This document shows positions 16,909 to 25,081 of a stretch of DNA of 64,000 bases, in pieces. Source of the DNA: an uncultured Ruminiclostridium sp. (GTDB lineage: Bacteria > Bacillota > Clostridia > Oscillospirales > Ruminococcaceae). The DNA is taken from positions 68,754 through 132,753 of the forward strand of contig CAKSFR010000007.1 in assembly GCA_934454635.1 (NCBI GenBank). Reading direction: 5' to 3'. The notes under the pieces were generated by a model, which saw nothing but the letters and a program-made list of their open reading frames with translations, searched no databases and had not been told where the DNA came from. Position numbers and translations under genes: made by a program. Position 1 is the first letter of the stretch. Every line of letters starts with the position of its first letter.

Positions 16909-17151
16909 TTACTTCACCTTCGCAAGAATATTTTCATTGAAGAAATCCTTTACATTCTCCGGTGTAACGGAGTAGAAGATTCCGTCTATGGTTACGCAGA
17001 CGCCCTGCTGACATTTGCCCATGCAGAAGGTTCCCGCAAGCTCAGCCTTATCCCCGATATTATTCTCGTTGATGAGATACTGAAGCTGCTCAACTACCTG
17101 ACGCGAGCCTTTAATGTGACATGATGAGCCGATACATACTGTAATTTTCAT
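16909..17151 (-). CDS. Thioredoxin-like (2Fe-2S) ferredoxin, first copy
   Basis: An 80-residue protein with cysteines in CIGSSCHIKG and FCMGKCQQG, the same pattern as its neighbour, which begins one base position after it ends. The two arose by tandem duplication and have since diverged considerably. It is the first gene of the ferredoxin-hydrogenase-phosphatase run; its ribosome binding site is GAAAGGAACG. Whether it has its own promoter or is read from the adhE transcript is unclear. Confidence 0.88.
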   Translation of the reverse strand: MKITVCIGSSCHIKGSRQVVEQLQYLINENNIGDKAELAGTFCMGKCQQGVCVTIDGIFYSVTPENVKDFFNENILAKVK

Positions 17152-17179
17152 TTTATGTCGTTCCTTTCAAATGCAGAAA

Positions 17180-17214
17180 GTTTTGTTCCCCGAAAAAGCT
17201 CCGAGGAACAAAAC
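17180..17214 (-). terminator. Hairpin between the kinase gene and the ferredoxin genes
   Basis: Stem GTTTTGTTCC (17180-17189) with GGAACAAAAC (17205-17214). The T-rich tail is good on the plus strand (CTCTTTTT) but weak on the minus strand, so termination of the rex-adhE transcript here may be partial. Confidence 0.55.
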
Positions 17215-17236
17215 CTCTTTTTATGCAAAATTGCTT

Positions 17237-17986
17237 TTATTCGTAATCCACAACGTCGATCCACGAATAGAGGAATTCGCGTTCCGCCGCATTTCCCTTT
17301 ACGCTCTGCGAAGCCGCAACAATCGGCATCCACTTCTGAACATACTGAATCGCGGTGTTGCTCTTGTCGCTGAACAGCTTGAGATACTTCTTTGCACCGT
17401 CGATATCTCCGTTCAGCCAGAACAGCAGATATGTGCGCGCAGCGTCCGCAGAAGCATTTCCCTGCGTTGCGTGTGACCAGTCAATGATATACGGCGTTCC
17501 GTCGTCGGAAATGATGATGTTGGAGGGGTTAAAATCGCCGTGGCAAAGCTTATTGTGCTTGGGCATCGCCTCAAGACGCGTATGGAGGTCATAGCGTACC
17601 GTCGCGGACAGATCCGTCTGGCTTATCTTGCGGTTCATCTTATCCTTGAGCTTGTTGAGCATAGGGCAGGTCTTGCTGTGCATCTCAAGCTGGAGAGCAA
17701 CAAACTGTTCAAGATATTCGTCCTTCTTGTCGGGATTTTCGCTCATGAGCTGCGCTAATGTCTTACCCTTGATAAACTCCGAAATAATCGTCCACTTCTT
17801 GTCGATCATCGTTACTTCGAGAATTTTCGGGATATGCAGACCCGTTTCTTCAACGCGCGCCTGATTGAGCGCCTCGTTAAGAACGTCCGCCTTTGAATAC
17901 TCCTCGTTGAAAACCTTAAGGCAGCGGTCGCCGTCGCGATAAACGGTCTTGCGGTTTCTAACGGCAATAATTTTGTCCAGATTCAT
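17237..17986 (-). CDS. Aminoglycoside phosphotransferase-like small kinase
   Basis: A 249-residue protein started at ATG 17986 (MNLDKIIAVRNRKTVYRDG), with AGGAGG 8 bases before. It has the protein-kinase-like fold of APH/choline kinases: a lysine region in RCLKVFNEEYSKADVLNEA, catalytic HGDFNPSNI and metal-binding IIDWSHA. The family phosphorylates small hydroxyl substrates; there is no reason to call it an antibiotic resistance gene. It begins 13 bases after adhE, so it probably shares the rex-adhE transcript, an unexplained companion for ethanol metabolism. Confidence 0.82.
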   Translation of the reverse strand: MNLDKIIAVRNRKTVYRDGDRCLKVFNEEYSKADVLNEALNQARVEETGLHIPKILEVTMIDKKWTIISEFIKGKTLAQLMSENPDKKDEYLEQFVALQLEMHSKTCPMLNKLKDKMNRKISQTDLSATVRYDLHTRLEAMPKHNKLCHGDFNPSNIIISDDGTPYIIDWSHATQGNASADAARTYLLFWLNGDIDGAKKYLKLFSDKSNTAIQYVQKWMPIVAASQSVKGNAAEREFLYSWIDVVDYE

Positions 17987-17999
17987 TATCTTTTCCTCC

Positions 18000-20708
18000 T
18001 TACTTAGCTGATTTTTTTGATTTGCTGTATGCCTTTTTGAAATTGTGTTCGTCGTCTTCCGAACCGTTCTCCTGCGCGTGCGGAATTTCCTTTTCAACAA
18101 AGTGCTTTCCGTAATAAGCATTGAGGTACATCTGCTTTATCTCGCTCATTAGCGGATAGCGCGGGTTAGCGCCCGTGCACTGGTCGTCGAACGCCTGTTC
18201 GGTCATTTCGTCAAGACGGTCGAGGAAGTTCTTTTCATCGATTCCATAATCCTTTATCGTCTTTTTTATACCGATTTTTTCCTTTAATTCATTTATCGCT
18301 TTGATAAGATTTTCGAGCTTTTCTTCATCGTTCTTTCCGCCCAGACCGAGATAATCCGCAACCTCTGCGTAGCGTGCAAGCGTATGCGGGTGGTCGTACT
18401 GTGAGAAAGTACCCATTTTTGCGGGAACTTCATTTGCGTTGAAACGAAGCACTTCTTCGATCATCAGGGCATTCGCAACGCCGTGCGGGAGATGGTGGAA
18501 CGCGCCGAGCTTATGCGCCATGGAGTGGCATACACCAAGGAAAGCGTTTGCGAATGCCATACCCGCCATAGTAGCGGCGTTAGCCATTTTTTCGCGCGCT
18601 TCAACGTCAGTCTGTCCATTCTCATACGCACGGGGCAGATACTCAAAAATCGTCTTTAACGCCTTAAGCGCAAGCCCGTCGGTATAATCGGTAGCCATTA
18701 CCGAAGCGTAAGCCTCAAGCGCGTGGGTAACCGCGTCGATACCCGAAGCGGAAGTAAGTCCCTTGGGCGCGCTCATGTGGAAATCTGTGTCGATAATAGC
18801 CATATTCGGGAGCAGCTCATAGTCCGCGAGAGGATATTTTACGCCTGTCTGCTCGTCGGTAATTACCGCGAAAGGCGTTACCTCGCTGCCTGTTCCCGCA
18901 GAGGTCGGAATAGCGATAAAATATGCCTTTTCGCCCATTTTCGGGAAAGTGTAAACACGCTTGCGAATGTCGATAAAGCGCATAGCCATATCCATAAAGT
19001 CAACCTCGGGGTGTTCATACATTACCCACATGATCTTCGCCGCGTCCATAGCGGAACCGCCGCCGAGAGCGATAATGCAGTCGGGTTGGAACGCTGTCAT
19101 CTGCTTTGTGCCTTCCTTTGCGCACGCAAGCGTCGGGTCGGGAGCAACATCAAAGAACGTAGTGTGCTGGATTCCCATTTCGTCAAGCTTGTCGGTTATC
19201 GCCTTGGTATATCCGTTCTGATAGAGGAAGCTGTCGGTTACGATGAACGCTCTTTTCTTGTTCATCACATTCTTCAGCTCGTCAAGCGCTACCGGCAGGC
19301 AGCCCTTCTTAATATAAACCTTCTGAGGCGCTCTGAACCACAACATATTCTGTCTCCTTTCAGCCACGGTCTTGATATTGATCAGGTGCTTTACGCCGAC
19401 ATTTTCGCTCACGCTGTTTCCTCCCCACGAGCCGCAGCCGAGGGTAAGCGAGGGAGCGAGCTTGAAGTTGTAAAGGTCGCCGATACCGCCATGCGACGAA
19501 GGAGTATTGACAAGAATACGGCAGGTTTTCATGCGCGCCGCAAATTCGCTTATCTTTTCGCGCTCGGTGACCTCGTTGAGATATATTGAAGAGGTGTGAC
19601 CGTAACCGCCGTCAGCGATAAGGTGTTCAGCCTTTTCAAACGCGTCGTTCAGATCTTCAGCCTTGTACATTGCAAGTACGGGAGAAAGCTTTTCGTGAGC
19701 AAACTCCTCGGAAAGGTCAACGCTCGTTACCTCGCCGATAAGAATTTTTGTTCCGTCGGGAACCTTAACGCCGGCAAGCGCCGCAATTTTAGCGGCGGGC
19801 TGACCTACTATCTTTGCGTTAAGCGCGCCGTTGATAATAATTGTTTTTCTTACCTTTTCGGTTTCTTCCGGGTCAAGGAAATAACAGCCGCGGTTTGCAA
19901 ATTCGTCCTTTACCGCGTCATAAACGTTCTTGTGAACGATAACCGACTGCTCGGAAGCGCATATCATACCGTTATCGAAAGTTTTGGAGTGGATAATGGA
20001 GCTTACGGCAAGCACAATATCAGCCGTTTCATCGATTATCGCGGGAGTATTTCCCGCGCCTACGCCGAGAGCGGGCTTGCCGCTTGAATATGCAGCCTTA
20101 ACCATTCCGGGACCGCCCGTTGCAAGGATAATATCCGATTCTTTCATGACAAGGTTGGTCATGTCAAGGCTGGGAACGTCTATCCATTCGATTATATTTT
20201 CGGGTGCGCCCGCAGCAACCGCTGCGTCGAGAACCAGCTTAGCCGCCGCGATAGTGGATTTTTTCGCGCGCGGGTGGGGGCTTATGATAATAGCGTTTCT
20301 GGTCTTTAGCGCTATAAGGCACTTGAAAATAGCGGTCGAGGTGGGATTTGTCGTGGGAATAACCGCCGCAATAACGCCGATAGGCTCGGCAATCTTGGTT
20401 ACTCCGTAAGCCTTGTCCTCCTCGATAACGCCGCAGGTCTTTGTATTTCTGTATGCGTTGTAAATGTATTCGGAAGCATAATTATTCTTTATAACCTTAT
20501 CTTCCACAACGCCCATGCCGGTTTCTTCGACCGCCATTTTAGCAAGCGGTATTCTCGCCTTGTTTGCGGCTGAAGCAGCGGCAAAGAAGATTTTGTCAAC
20601 CTGCTCCTGCGTGTAGGTCGCAAATCGCTTCTGCGCCTCTTTTACGCGCTTTAAAGCGTCCTCGAGAGCTTCAACGCCGTCAACGATTTTTCTTTCCTGT
20701 GTTTCCAT
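18000..20708 (-). CDS. adhE: Bifunctional acetaldehyde-CoA/alcohol dehydrogenase
   Basis: A 902-residue protein, the normal AdhE length. The N-terminal half is an aldehyde dehydrogenase domain with the catalytic cysteine in NGMICASEQ (about residue 250). The C-terminal half is an iron-dependent alcohol dehydrogenase with NAD loop GGGSAMDAAK and iron-binding residues in GIDAVTHALEAY and CHSMAHKLGAFHHLPHG. It reduces acetyl-CoA to acetaldehyde and then ethanol, oxidising two NADH, and assembles into spirosome filaments in other bacteria. AGGAGG precedes the ATG. It lies 13 bases after rex, so the NADH-sensing repressor and a main NADH-consuming enzyme share an operon. Confidence 0.97.
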   Translation of the reverse strand: METQERKIVDGVEALEDALKRVKEAQKRFATYTQEQVDKIFFAAASAANKARIPLAKMAVEETGMGVVEDKVIKNNYASEYIYNAYRNTKTCGVIEEDKAYGVTKIAEPIGVIAAVIPTTNPTSTAIFKCLIALKTRNAIIISPHPRAKKSTIAAAKLVLDAAVAAGAPENIIEWIDVPSLDMTNLVMKESDIILATGGPGMVKAAYSSGKPALGVGAGNTPAIIDETADIVLAVSSIIHSKTFDNGMICASEQSVIVHKNVYDAVKDEFANRGCYFLDPEETEKVRKTIIINGALNAKIVGQPAAKIAALAGVKVPDGTKILIGEVTSVDLSEEFAHEKLSPVLAMYKAEDLNDAFEKAEHLIADGGYGHTSSIYLNEVTEREKISEFAARMKTCRILVNTPSSHGGIGDLYNFKLAPSLTLGCGSWGGNSVSENVGVKHLINIKTVAERRQNMLWFRAPQKVYIKKGCLPVALDELKNVMNKKRAFIVTDSFLYQNGYTKAITDKLDEMGIQHTTFFDVAPDPTLACAKEGTKQMTAFQPDCIIALGGGSAMDAAKIMWVMYEHPEVDFMDMAMRFIDIRKRVYTFPKMGEKAYFIAIPTSAGTGSEVTPFAVITDEQTGVKYPLADYELLPNMAIIDTDFHMSAPKGLTSASGIDAVTHALEAYASVMATDYTDGLALKALKTIFEYLPRAYENGQTDVEAREKMANAATMAGMAFANAFLGVCHSMAHKLGAFHHLPHGVANALMIEEVLRFNANEVPAKMGTFSQYDHPHTLARYAEVADYLGLGGKNDEEKLENLIKAINELKEKIGIKKTIKDYGIDEKNFLDRLDEMTEQAFDDQCTGANPRYPLMSEIKQMYLNAYYGKHFVEKEIPHAQENGSEDDEHNFKKAYSKSKKSAK

Positions 20709-20721
20709 ACGATACCTCCTG

Positions 20722-21348
20722 TTAATTTGTTATCTGAGATTTAAGGTGTGCAAGGGAAAGCGCCATATTTTCATACTGGATTATCACGTCCGGCGGCGCG
20801 CTGAGCCGACACGGAGCGAAACACCAGATTGCTTTTATTCCGTTTTTGAGAAAAATGTCGCATACGCTCTGCGCCGCTTCTGCGGGAACGGCAATAATGC
20901 CGATTTTCACTTTGTTTTCTGCGCAGAACGACGGGAAAAGCGCCATCGGCAAAATAGGCTTTCCGCTGTCCGACTTTTCCTCATCGAGAGTCTTGGCGTC
21001 AAACGCCGCAAGCAGCGATAATCCGAACTGTCCGAATCCGCCGTAATCGAGAAGCGCTCTTCCTAGCTTTCCTGCTCCGACAATTACCGTTTCGCCGTTT
21101 TTTCCGTCAAGAAAATTTTTCAGGCAAGCGACAAGCTCGGCTGTAGCATATCCTATTTTCGGTTTTCCCGAACCGCACAGAGCACCCAAGTCTTTTCTTA
21201 CCTGAACATCGCCGAGTCCAAGCGCTTTCGCGATTGAAGTTGCGGAAATATTTTCCGTGTCCGGCGGCAGCGTTTCAAGATATTTAAGATAAATCGGTAT
21301 CCTGCCGAGCGTTGCTCGGGAAATTTCGGTTTCTTTCAGAATTATCAC
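20722..21348 (-). CDS. rex: Redox-sensing transcriptional repressor Rex
   Basis: About 205-208 residues. An N-terminal winged helix (RATLGRIPIYLKYLETLP, then SATSIAKALGLGDVQVRKDL) binds DNA and a Rossmann domain (VIVGAGKLGRALLDY) senses the NADH/NAD+ ratio; NADH releases it from DNA. The start codon is unclear: the only standard codon is GTG 21348, but that GTG lies inside a near-perfect ribosome binding site GGAGGTGAT. Alignment to Rex proteins suggests the CTG at 21337-21339 (Met-Lys-Glu-Thr) or the ATT before it as the real start. rex is followed directly by adhE. Confidence 0.93.
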   Translation of the reverse strand: MIILKETEISRATLGRIPIYLKYLETLPPDTENISATSIAKALGLGDVQVRKDLGALCGSGKPKIGYATAELVACLKNFLDGKNGETVIVGAGKLGRALLDYGGFGQFGLSLLAAFDAKTLDEEKSDSGKPILPMALFPSFCAENKVKIGIIAVPAEAAQSVCDIFLKNGIKAIWCFAPCRLSAPPDVIIQYENMALSLAHLKSQITN

Positions 21349-21374
21349 CTCCGCTTCTTTTCTCTGTCTTTATT

Positions 21375-21403
21375 CTAACAGGTTTCACGGAGTTTGTGAA
21401 TTG
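21375..21403 (-). promoter_or_regulatory. rex-adhE promoter with overlapping inverted repeat
   Basis: On the minus strand TTCACA and TAGAAT are separated by 17 bases. TTCAC-N7-GTGAA overlaps the -35 box and the spacer, using the half-site words of the Rex operator but in the opposite order. A second inverted repeat, CAGGTAT-CGAT-ATACCTG (21426-21443), lies just upstream. Confidence 0.5.
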
Positions 21404-21498
21404 CCGTTTTCTCATATAGGTATTGCAGGTATCGATATACCTGTTAACGAAACCGCAAATACGCGCCGATACGTTTATTTTACTGCTCTGCGCGCGTG

Positions 21499-22041
21499 TT
21501 ATTCGTGATATTTATCTACAATCTCGCCCAAAATATCTTTCCACAAAAATTTTCCGTTTTCATGGATCATATACCCGTGATGTGAATTTTCTTTCGGCAG
21601 CGAAACTGAACCGGGATTCATGCAGACGTAATTCTCATGCTTGACGCACTTCGGAACGTGCGTGTGTCCGTGCAGCAGAATATCGTCCTTATGAAGCGGC
21701 GGGAGATTATCTTCGTTATAAATATGTCCGTGGGTCGCATATATCGTTCTGCCGTCAATCTCAAGAACGGCATAATCAGCCATTACGGGAAACTGAAGCA
21801 CCATTTGATCTACCTCGGCGTCGCAGTTGCCCCTTACGCACAAAATGTCGTTTTTCATTTCGTTCAGCATAGCGATAACCTGCTTCGGAGCGTATTCCTG
21901 CGGCAGGTCATTTCTCGGACCGTGATACAGAATATCTCCGAGCAGAAGCAGCCTGTCCGCCCCCTCCGCTCTATAGCGTTCAAGCATCAAACGGCAGTAA
22001 TATGCGCTTCCGTGTATATCAGACGCGATAAAAAGCTTCAT
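21499..22041 (-). CDS. YfcE/MJ0936-type metallophosphodiesterase
   Basis: A 180-residue protein with the calcineurin-like metal motifs in order: SDIHG (residues 8-12), LLLGDILYHG, VRGNCD, THGH and HGHTHVP. These bind two metal ions for phosphodiester hydrolysis. The length and motif spacing match the YfcE family of cytoplasmic phosphodiesterases, whose natural substrate is not settled. It starts 12 bases after the LysR gene ends, so they share a transcript. Confidence 0.9.
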   Translation of the reverse strand: MKLFIASDIHGSAYYCRLMLERYRAEGADRLLLLGDILYHGPRNDLPQEYAPKQVIAMLNEMKNDILCVRGNCDAEVDQMVLQFPVMADYAVLEIDGRTIYATHGHIYNEDNLPPLHKDDILLHGHTHVPKCVKHENYVCMNPGSVSLPKENSHHGYMIHENGKFLWKDILGEIVDKYHE

Positions 22042-22053
22042 TTTTGTCTCCTT

Positions 22054-22989
22054 TTATATGAACTGTGCGAATGTTTCACGCTTAGACCTGACGAGGTTTT
22101 CAACAAACAAGCTGTCCAACGCAGAAAGCGTATAATCACGGCGGTGAATAAGCAAATCCTTGTAAACGCGCTTGTTTTCGCCGCACACACGCTGAACCAA
22201 TCCGTAACGCGCAAGCGTTTTTTCGGGAACAGGCGACACCCACATAAACGTTTCCGGATTTTGGGCGAGAAGCTCAAACTGGCTTCCCTGCTCAAAAACG
22301 AATATGCGCCTGCCCGAATTATCCGGCAGTTCCTCTTTTTTCACTTCGGAAAACGGCATCGACGGTACATACGGATCTGCGTGAGCAATTTCCATATAAT
22401 CCTTTAAATCGTCAAAGGTTATCGTTTCTTTTTCTGCAAGAGGGCTTTTTTCATTCATAAGCAGAAGATAGCGAAACTCGGTTATAAGCTCATAGTCCAG
22501 CCCTTTTTCGTCCATCATATTCTTATAGTAGCGGTCATAACTCTCGGCATAGCGGATTATTCCGAGCTTATAATCCTCCTGCAATATATTTTTAATCGCG
22601 CGCATGGCGTTCGTTTCCTTATAGAAAACTTCGACCTCCGCGCTGTTGTCAAGCGATTTTGAAAATGAGGCAAAAGCACTTGTAATGTAGCTTGCGCGCG
22701 GGACAGAGATCGAAAAACGCTTTTTGCTGACATTTCCGCTGCTGAACATATTCTCAATAGCGTCGATCTGCTTCAGAACGGTTTTGGCATACCGCACAAA
22801 GACCTCGCCGTCAGGAGTAAGGAACATTCCCTTTGCGCTGCGCTCAAAAAGCGTTACGCCCAAAGTCGTTTCAAGCTCTTTTATAGCGCGGCTGAGCGCC
22901 GATTGTCCGACGTAAAGCGTTTCAGCGGCTTTGTTTATCGAATTTGTTTCGGCAATTTCGACTGCGTACTTCATGTGCAGCAAATTCAT
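22054..22989 (-). CDS. LysR family transcriptional regulator
   Basis: A 311-residue protein with an N-terminal helix-turn-helix (NSINKAAETLYVGQSALSRA, about residues 16-35) followed by the linker helix and a substrate-binding domain of the periplasmic-binding type. LysR proteins are usually activators that respond to a metabolite. It is transcribed with the phosphodiesterase gene. The next operon upstream encodes decarboxylase subunits on the same strand, separated by a terminator, so a regulatory link is only a guess. Confidence 0.9.
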   Translation of the reverse strand: MNLLHMKYAVEIAETNSINKAAETLYVGQSALSRAIKELETTLGVTLFERSAKGMFLTPDGEVFVRYAKTVLKQIDAIENMFSSGNVSKKRFSISVPRASYITSAFASFSKSLDNSAEVEVFYKETNAMRAIKNILQEDYKLGIIRYAESYDRYYKNMMDEKGLDYELITEFRYLLLMNEKSPLAEKETITFDDLKDYMEIAHADPYVPSMPFSEVKKEELPDNSGRRIFVFEQGSQFELLAQNPETFMWVSPVPEKTLARYGLVQRVCGENKRVYKDLLIHRRDYTLSALDSLFVENLVRSKRETFAQFI

Positions 22990-23036
22990 CTTATTCTCCT
23001 CTGTGCGCGATTTTCGCGCTTTTATTATTCTTTTTT

Positions 23037-23065
23037 ATTATATCACATTTTTTGCGAAAAGTCTA
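23037..23065 (-). promoter_or_regulatory. Promoter of the LysR gene
   Basis: On the minus strand TAGACT (23060-23065) and TATAAT (23037-23042), 17 bases apart, with TG before the -10 box. A small GCGCG/CGCGC hairpin lies in the leader near 23007-23021. Confidence 0.6.
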
Positions 23066-23093
23066 CACGGATATTGCAAATTTGCACAAAAAA

Positions 23094-23123
23094 ACAGCAC
23101 CGCAACCGAAATTGCAGTGCTGT
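23094..23123 (-). terminator. Terminator of the decarboxylase operon
   Basis: A 12-bp stem (ACAGCACCGCAA with TTGCAGTGCTGT, one wobble pair) followed on the minus strand by seven T. It lies 6 bases from the stop of the beta-subunit gene. Confidence 0.85.
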
Positions 23124-23128
23124 AAGGT

Positions 23129-24319
23129 TTAGCCGAATATTGCGAGAAGCACGCCCGCCGCAACAGCCGAGCCGATAACGCCGGCTACGTTCGGACCCAT
23201 TGCGTGCATGAGCAGGAAGTTTGAGGGATTTTCCTCCTGTCCGACCTTCTGTGAAACACGCGCAGCCATAGGAACCGCGGATACGCCCGCAGAACCGATA
23301 AGCGGGTTGATTTTTCCGCCCGAGAGAAGGTACATAAGCTTTCCGAGAAGAACGCCGCAGGCTGTACCGATACAGAAAGCGATAAGACCGAGAACGATAA
23401 TCATAATTGTTCTCATACTCAGGAAGTTCGCCGCAGTAGCGGTTGCGCCTACCGTTACGCCGAGCATAATTGTAATAATGTTCATGAGTTCGTTGGAAGC
23501 GGTCTTTACAAGACGTTCAACAGCGCCGCTCTCCTTGAACAGGTTACCGAGCATCAGCATACCTACGAGAGGAGTTGCGGACGGAACAAGGAACGAAACG
23601 ATTATTGTAACCGCAATCGGGAAAATTATCTTTTCACGCTTTGTAACCTGACGAAGCTGACCCATTTTAACCAAACGCTCTTTCTTCGTGGTGAGCGCGC
23701 GCATGATAGGCGGCTGAATAACGGGAACGAGCGCCATGTACGAATACGCCGCGACCGCAATGGAACCAAGCATTTCGGGAGCGAGCTTCGACGTGAGGTA
23801 AATCGCCGTGGGTCCGTCCGCGCCGCCGATGATAGCGATAGAAGCAGCCTGACGAAGCGAGAAATCAACGATTCCCGTAGAAGCAAGCGCACACGCGCCG
23901 AGGAAAGTAAAGAAGATACCGCCCTGCGCCGCCGCGCCGAGGAAGAAGCTCTTCGGGTTTGCAATCAGCGGACCGAAGTCGGTCATACAGCCGATTCCGA
24001 GGAATATAAGCGGCGGGAACAGCTGAAGCTTTACGCCCAGATAAATTATATCAAGCAATCCTCCGTCGTGAAGCACCCGACCGTAATCAACATTTGTTGT
24101 AAGAAAAAATTCGGGGTGATACATTTCAGCGCCCGGAATGTTCGTAAGAGCCATACCGAAAGCGATAGGGAGCAGAAGCATCGGCTCATATCCCTTTACG
24201 ATAGCGAGATACATAAGTACAAAGGAAATGAGCAGCATTATTCCCTGCGGCAATGTTATGTTGCAGAATGCGGATTCCTGCCACAGATCCGCAACCGTTT
24301 TAAGAAAAACCTCAATCAT
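23129..24319 (-). CDS. Na+-translocating decarboxylase beta subunit
   Basis: A 396-residue integral membrane protein of the OadB/GcdB/MmdB family. The conserved [19 protein letters not shown] segment holds the aspartate that binds Na+ during transport. The beta subunit decarboxylates carboxybiotin and couples this to Na+ export in oxaloacetate, methylmalonyl-CoA or glutaconyl-CoA decarboxylases. It follows the gamma/delta subunit gene by 40 bases. The carboxyltransferase alpha subunit and biotin carrier are not nearby, so the substrate cannot be told. Confidence 0.95.
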   Translation of the reverse strand: MIEVFLKTVADLWQESAFCNITLPQGIMLLISFVLMYLAIVKGYEPMLLLPIAFGMALTNIPGAEMYHPEFFLTTNVDYGRVLHDGGLLDIIYLGVKLQLFPPLIFLGIGCMTDFGPLIANPKSFFLGAAAQGGIFFTFLGACALASTGIVDFSLRQAASIAIIGGADGPTAIYLTSKLAPEMLGSIAVAAYSYMALVPVIQPPIMRALTTKKERLVKMGQLRQVTKREKIIFPIAVTIIVSFLVPSATPLVGMLMLGNLFKESGAVERLVKTASNELMNIITIMLGVTVGATATAANFLSMRTIMIIVLGLIAFCIGTACGVLLGKLMYLLSGGKINPLIGSAGVSAVPMAARVSQKVGQEENPSNFLLMHAMGPNVAGVIGSAVAAGVLLAIFG

Positions 24320-24359
24320 GTTTTGTGACCATACCTTTCCGCTTTTTGTCAGCGCCTAA

Positions 24360-24770
24360 TCAAAAGCCCCTCGTGTTTTCGATAACGCCGGCAGCACTCC
24401 AGCCGGAACGCTGCGCCTTATCCCGTTTCTTGACGCCCGTTATGCAGTATTGCTTACCGTCGGCTTCTCCATACGCGGCGATAGCGGCGGAAATAACCGC
24501 GATAACCTCGTCGTCGTCCTCATCCGCCTCTTCGACAGCTTCAGCGACAGGCTGAGCGGCGGGAGCCTCCGCCTTTATCGGCTCGGCTTTTTTCTTGTTC
24601 CGACCGAGGATCGCACCCATAAGATAGAGTATTCCGATAAGAATTGCCAGAGCAAGGAATACGACTGCGATACCCGTTATAACCGTAGACGCCACAAGTC
24701 CCCAGTAGCCGTCGTCGGACGGTGTGAGAAGCGCCGAATTATCGGCGCACAGTGCCATGAAATTGAACAT
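24360..24770 (-). CDS. OadG-family gamma/delta subunit of the Na+-pumping decarboxylase
   Basis: A 136-residue protein. I start it at ATG 24770 since AAGGAG lies 9 bases upstream; ATG 24779 abuts that site directly. One membrane helix (about residues 20-45, VASTVITGIAVVFLALAI) is followed by an Ala/Pro/Glu linker with an acidic run (EEADEDDDE) and a C-terminal ISAAIAAYGE segment ending in a basic tail. This is the plan of the small subunits that tether the soluble carboxyltransferase to the membrane beta subunit. It carries no biotin-attachment lysine motif. Confidence 0.85.
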   Translation of the reverse strand: MFNFMALCADNSALLTPSDDGYWGLVASTVITGIAVVFLALAILIGILYLMGAILGRNKKKAEPIKAEAPAAQPVAEAVEEADEDDDEVIAVISAAIAAYGEADGKQYCITGVKKRDKAQRSGWSAAGVIENTRGF

Positions 24771-24837
24771 ATCGTTCATCTCCTTATACTTTCTTTTTGC
24801 GACAAAACGTAAACCGTCGTGTTAAAAAATCAAATTT

Positions 24838-24866
24838 ATTATACAACATTTTAAGAAAAATTTCAA
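24838..24866 (-). promoter_or_regulatory. Promoter of the decarboxylase subunit genes
   Basis: On the minus strand TTGAAA (24861-24866) and TATAAT (24838-24843), 17 bases apart. Confidence 0.7.
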
Positions 24867-24872
24867 GTGTTT

Positions 24873-24902
24873 TTGTGGATTTTTTTGCAAAAATTTCCAC
24901 AA
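24873..24902. promoter_or_regulatory. Inverted repeat between divergent promoters
   Basis: TTGTGGA (24873-24879) and TCCACAA (24896-24902) flank a T/A-rich centre. Each arm resembles a DnaA box at one or two mismatches. It sits just upstream of the decarboxylase promoter and about 65 bases ahead of the rpsF promoter. The role is unknown. Confidence 0.35.
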
Positions 24903-24968
24903 GTCAATACCATAAAGATATGTTTGCCGCGCGTTAAACCCATACGCTAAAATATTTTCGTACAAGTA

Positions 24969-24997
24969 TTGACAAAAACAGCAAAAGCTGTTATAAT
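24969..24997 (+). promoter_or_regulatory. rpsF-ssb-rpsR promoter
   Basis: Perfect TTGACA (24969-24974) and perfect TATAAT (24992-24997), 17 bases apart, as expected for a ribosomal protein operon. Confidence 0.85.
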
Positions 24998-25033
24998 GTT
25001 AAAGCATGATTGCATGAGCAGTCATAATCCTTG

Positions 25034-25061
25034 CTTGTACACAAATGTGCGGGCCGTACAG
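25034..25061 (+). promoter_or_regulatory. Candidate S6:S18-binding leader hairpin
   Basis: In the rpsF leader TGTAC (25036-25040) can pair with GTACA (25056-25060), enclosing a smaller CAC/GTG hairpin and a CCG-containing bulge next to the stem. A hairpin with a bulged CCG is the known target of the S6:S18 complex for autoregulation of this operon. The match was judged by eye. Confidence 0.45.
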
Positions 25062-25081
25062 TCTATAAGGAGGTAAGAAAA

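Noticed and set aside
17237-17986. Antibiotic resistance by an aminoglycoside phosphotransferase
   Set aside because: The fold is shared by many small-molecule kinases and the context is a fermentation operon, so no resistance call is justified.
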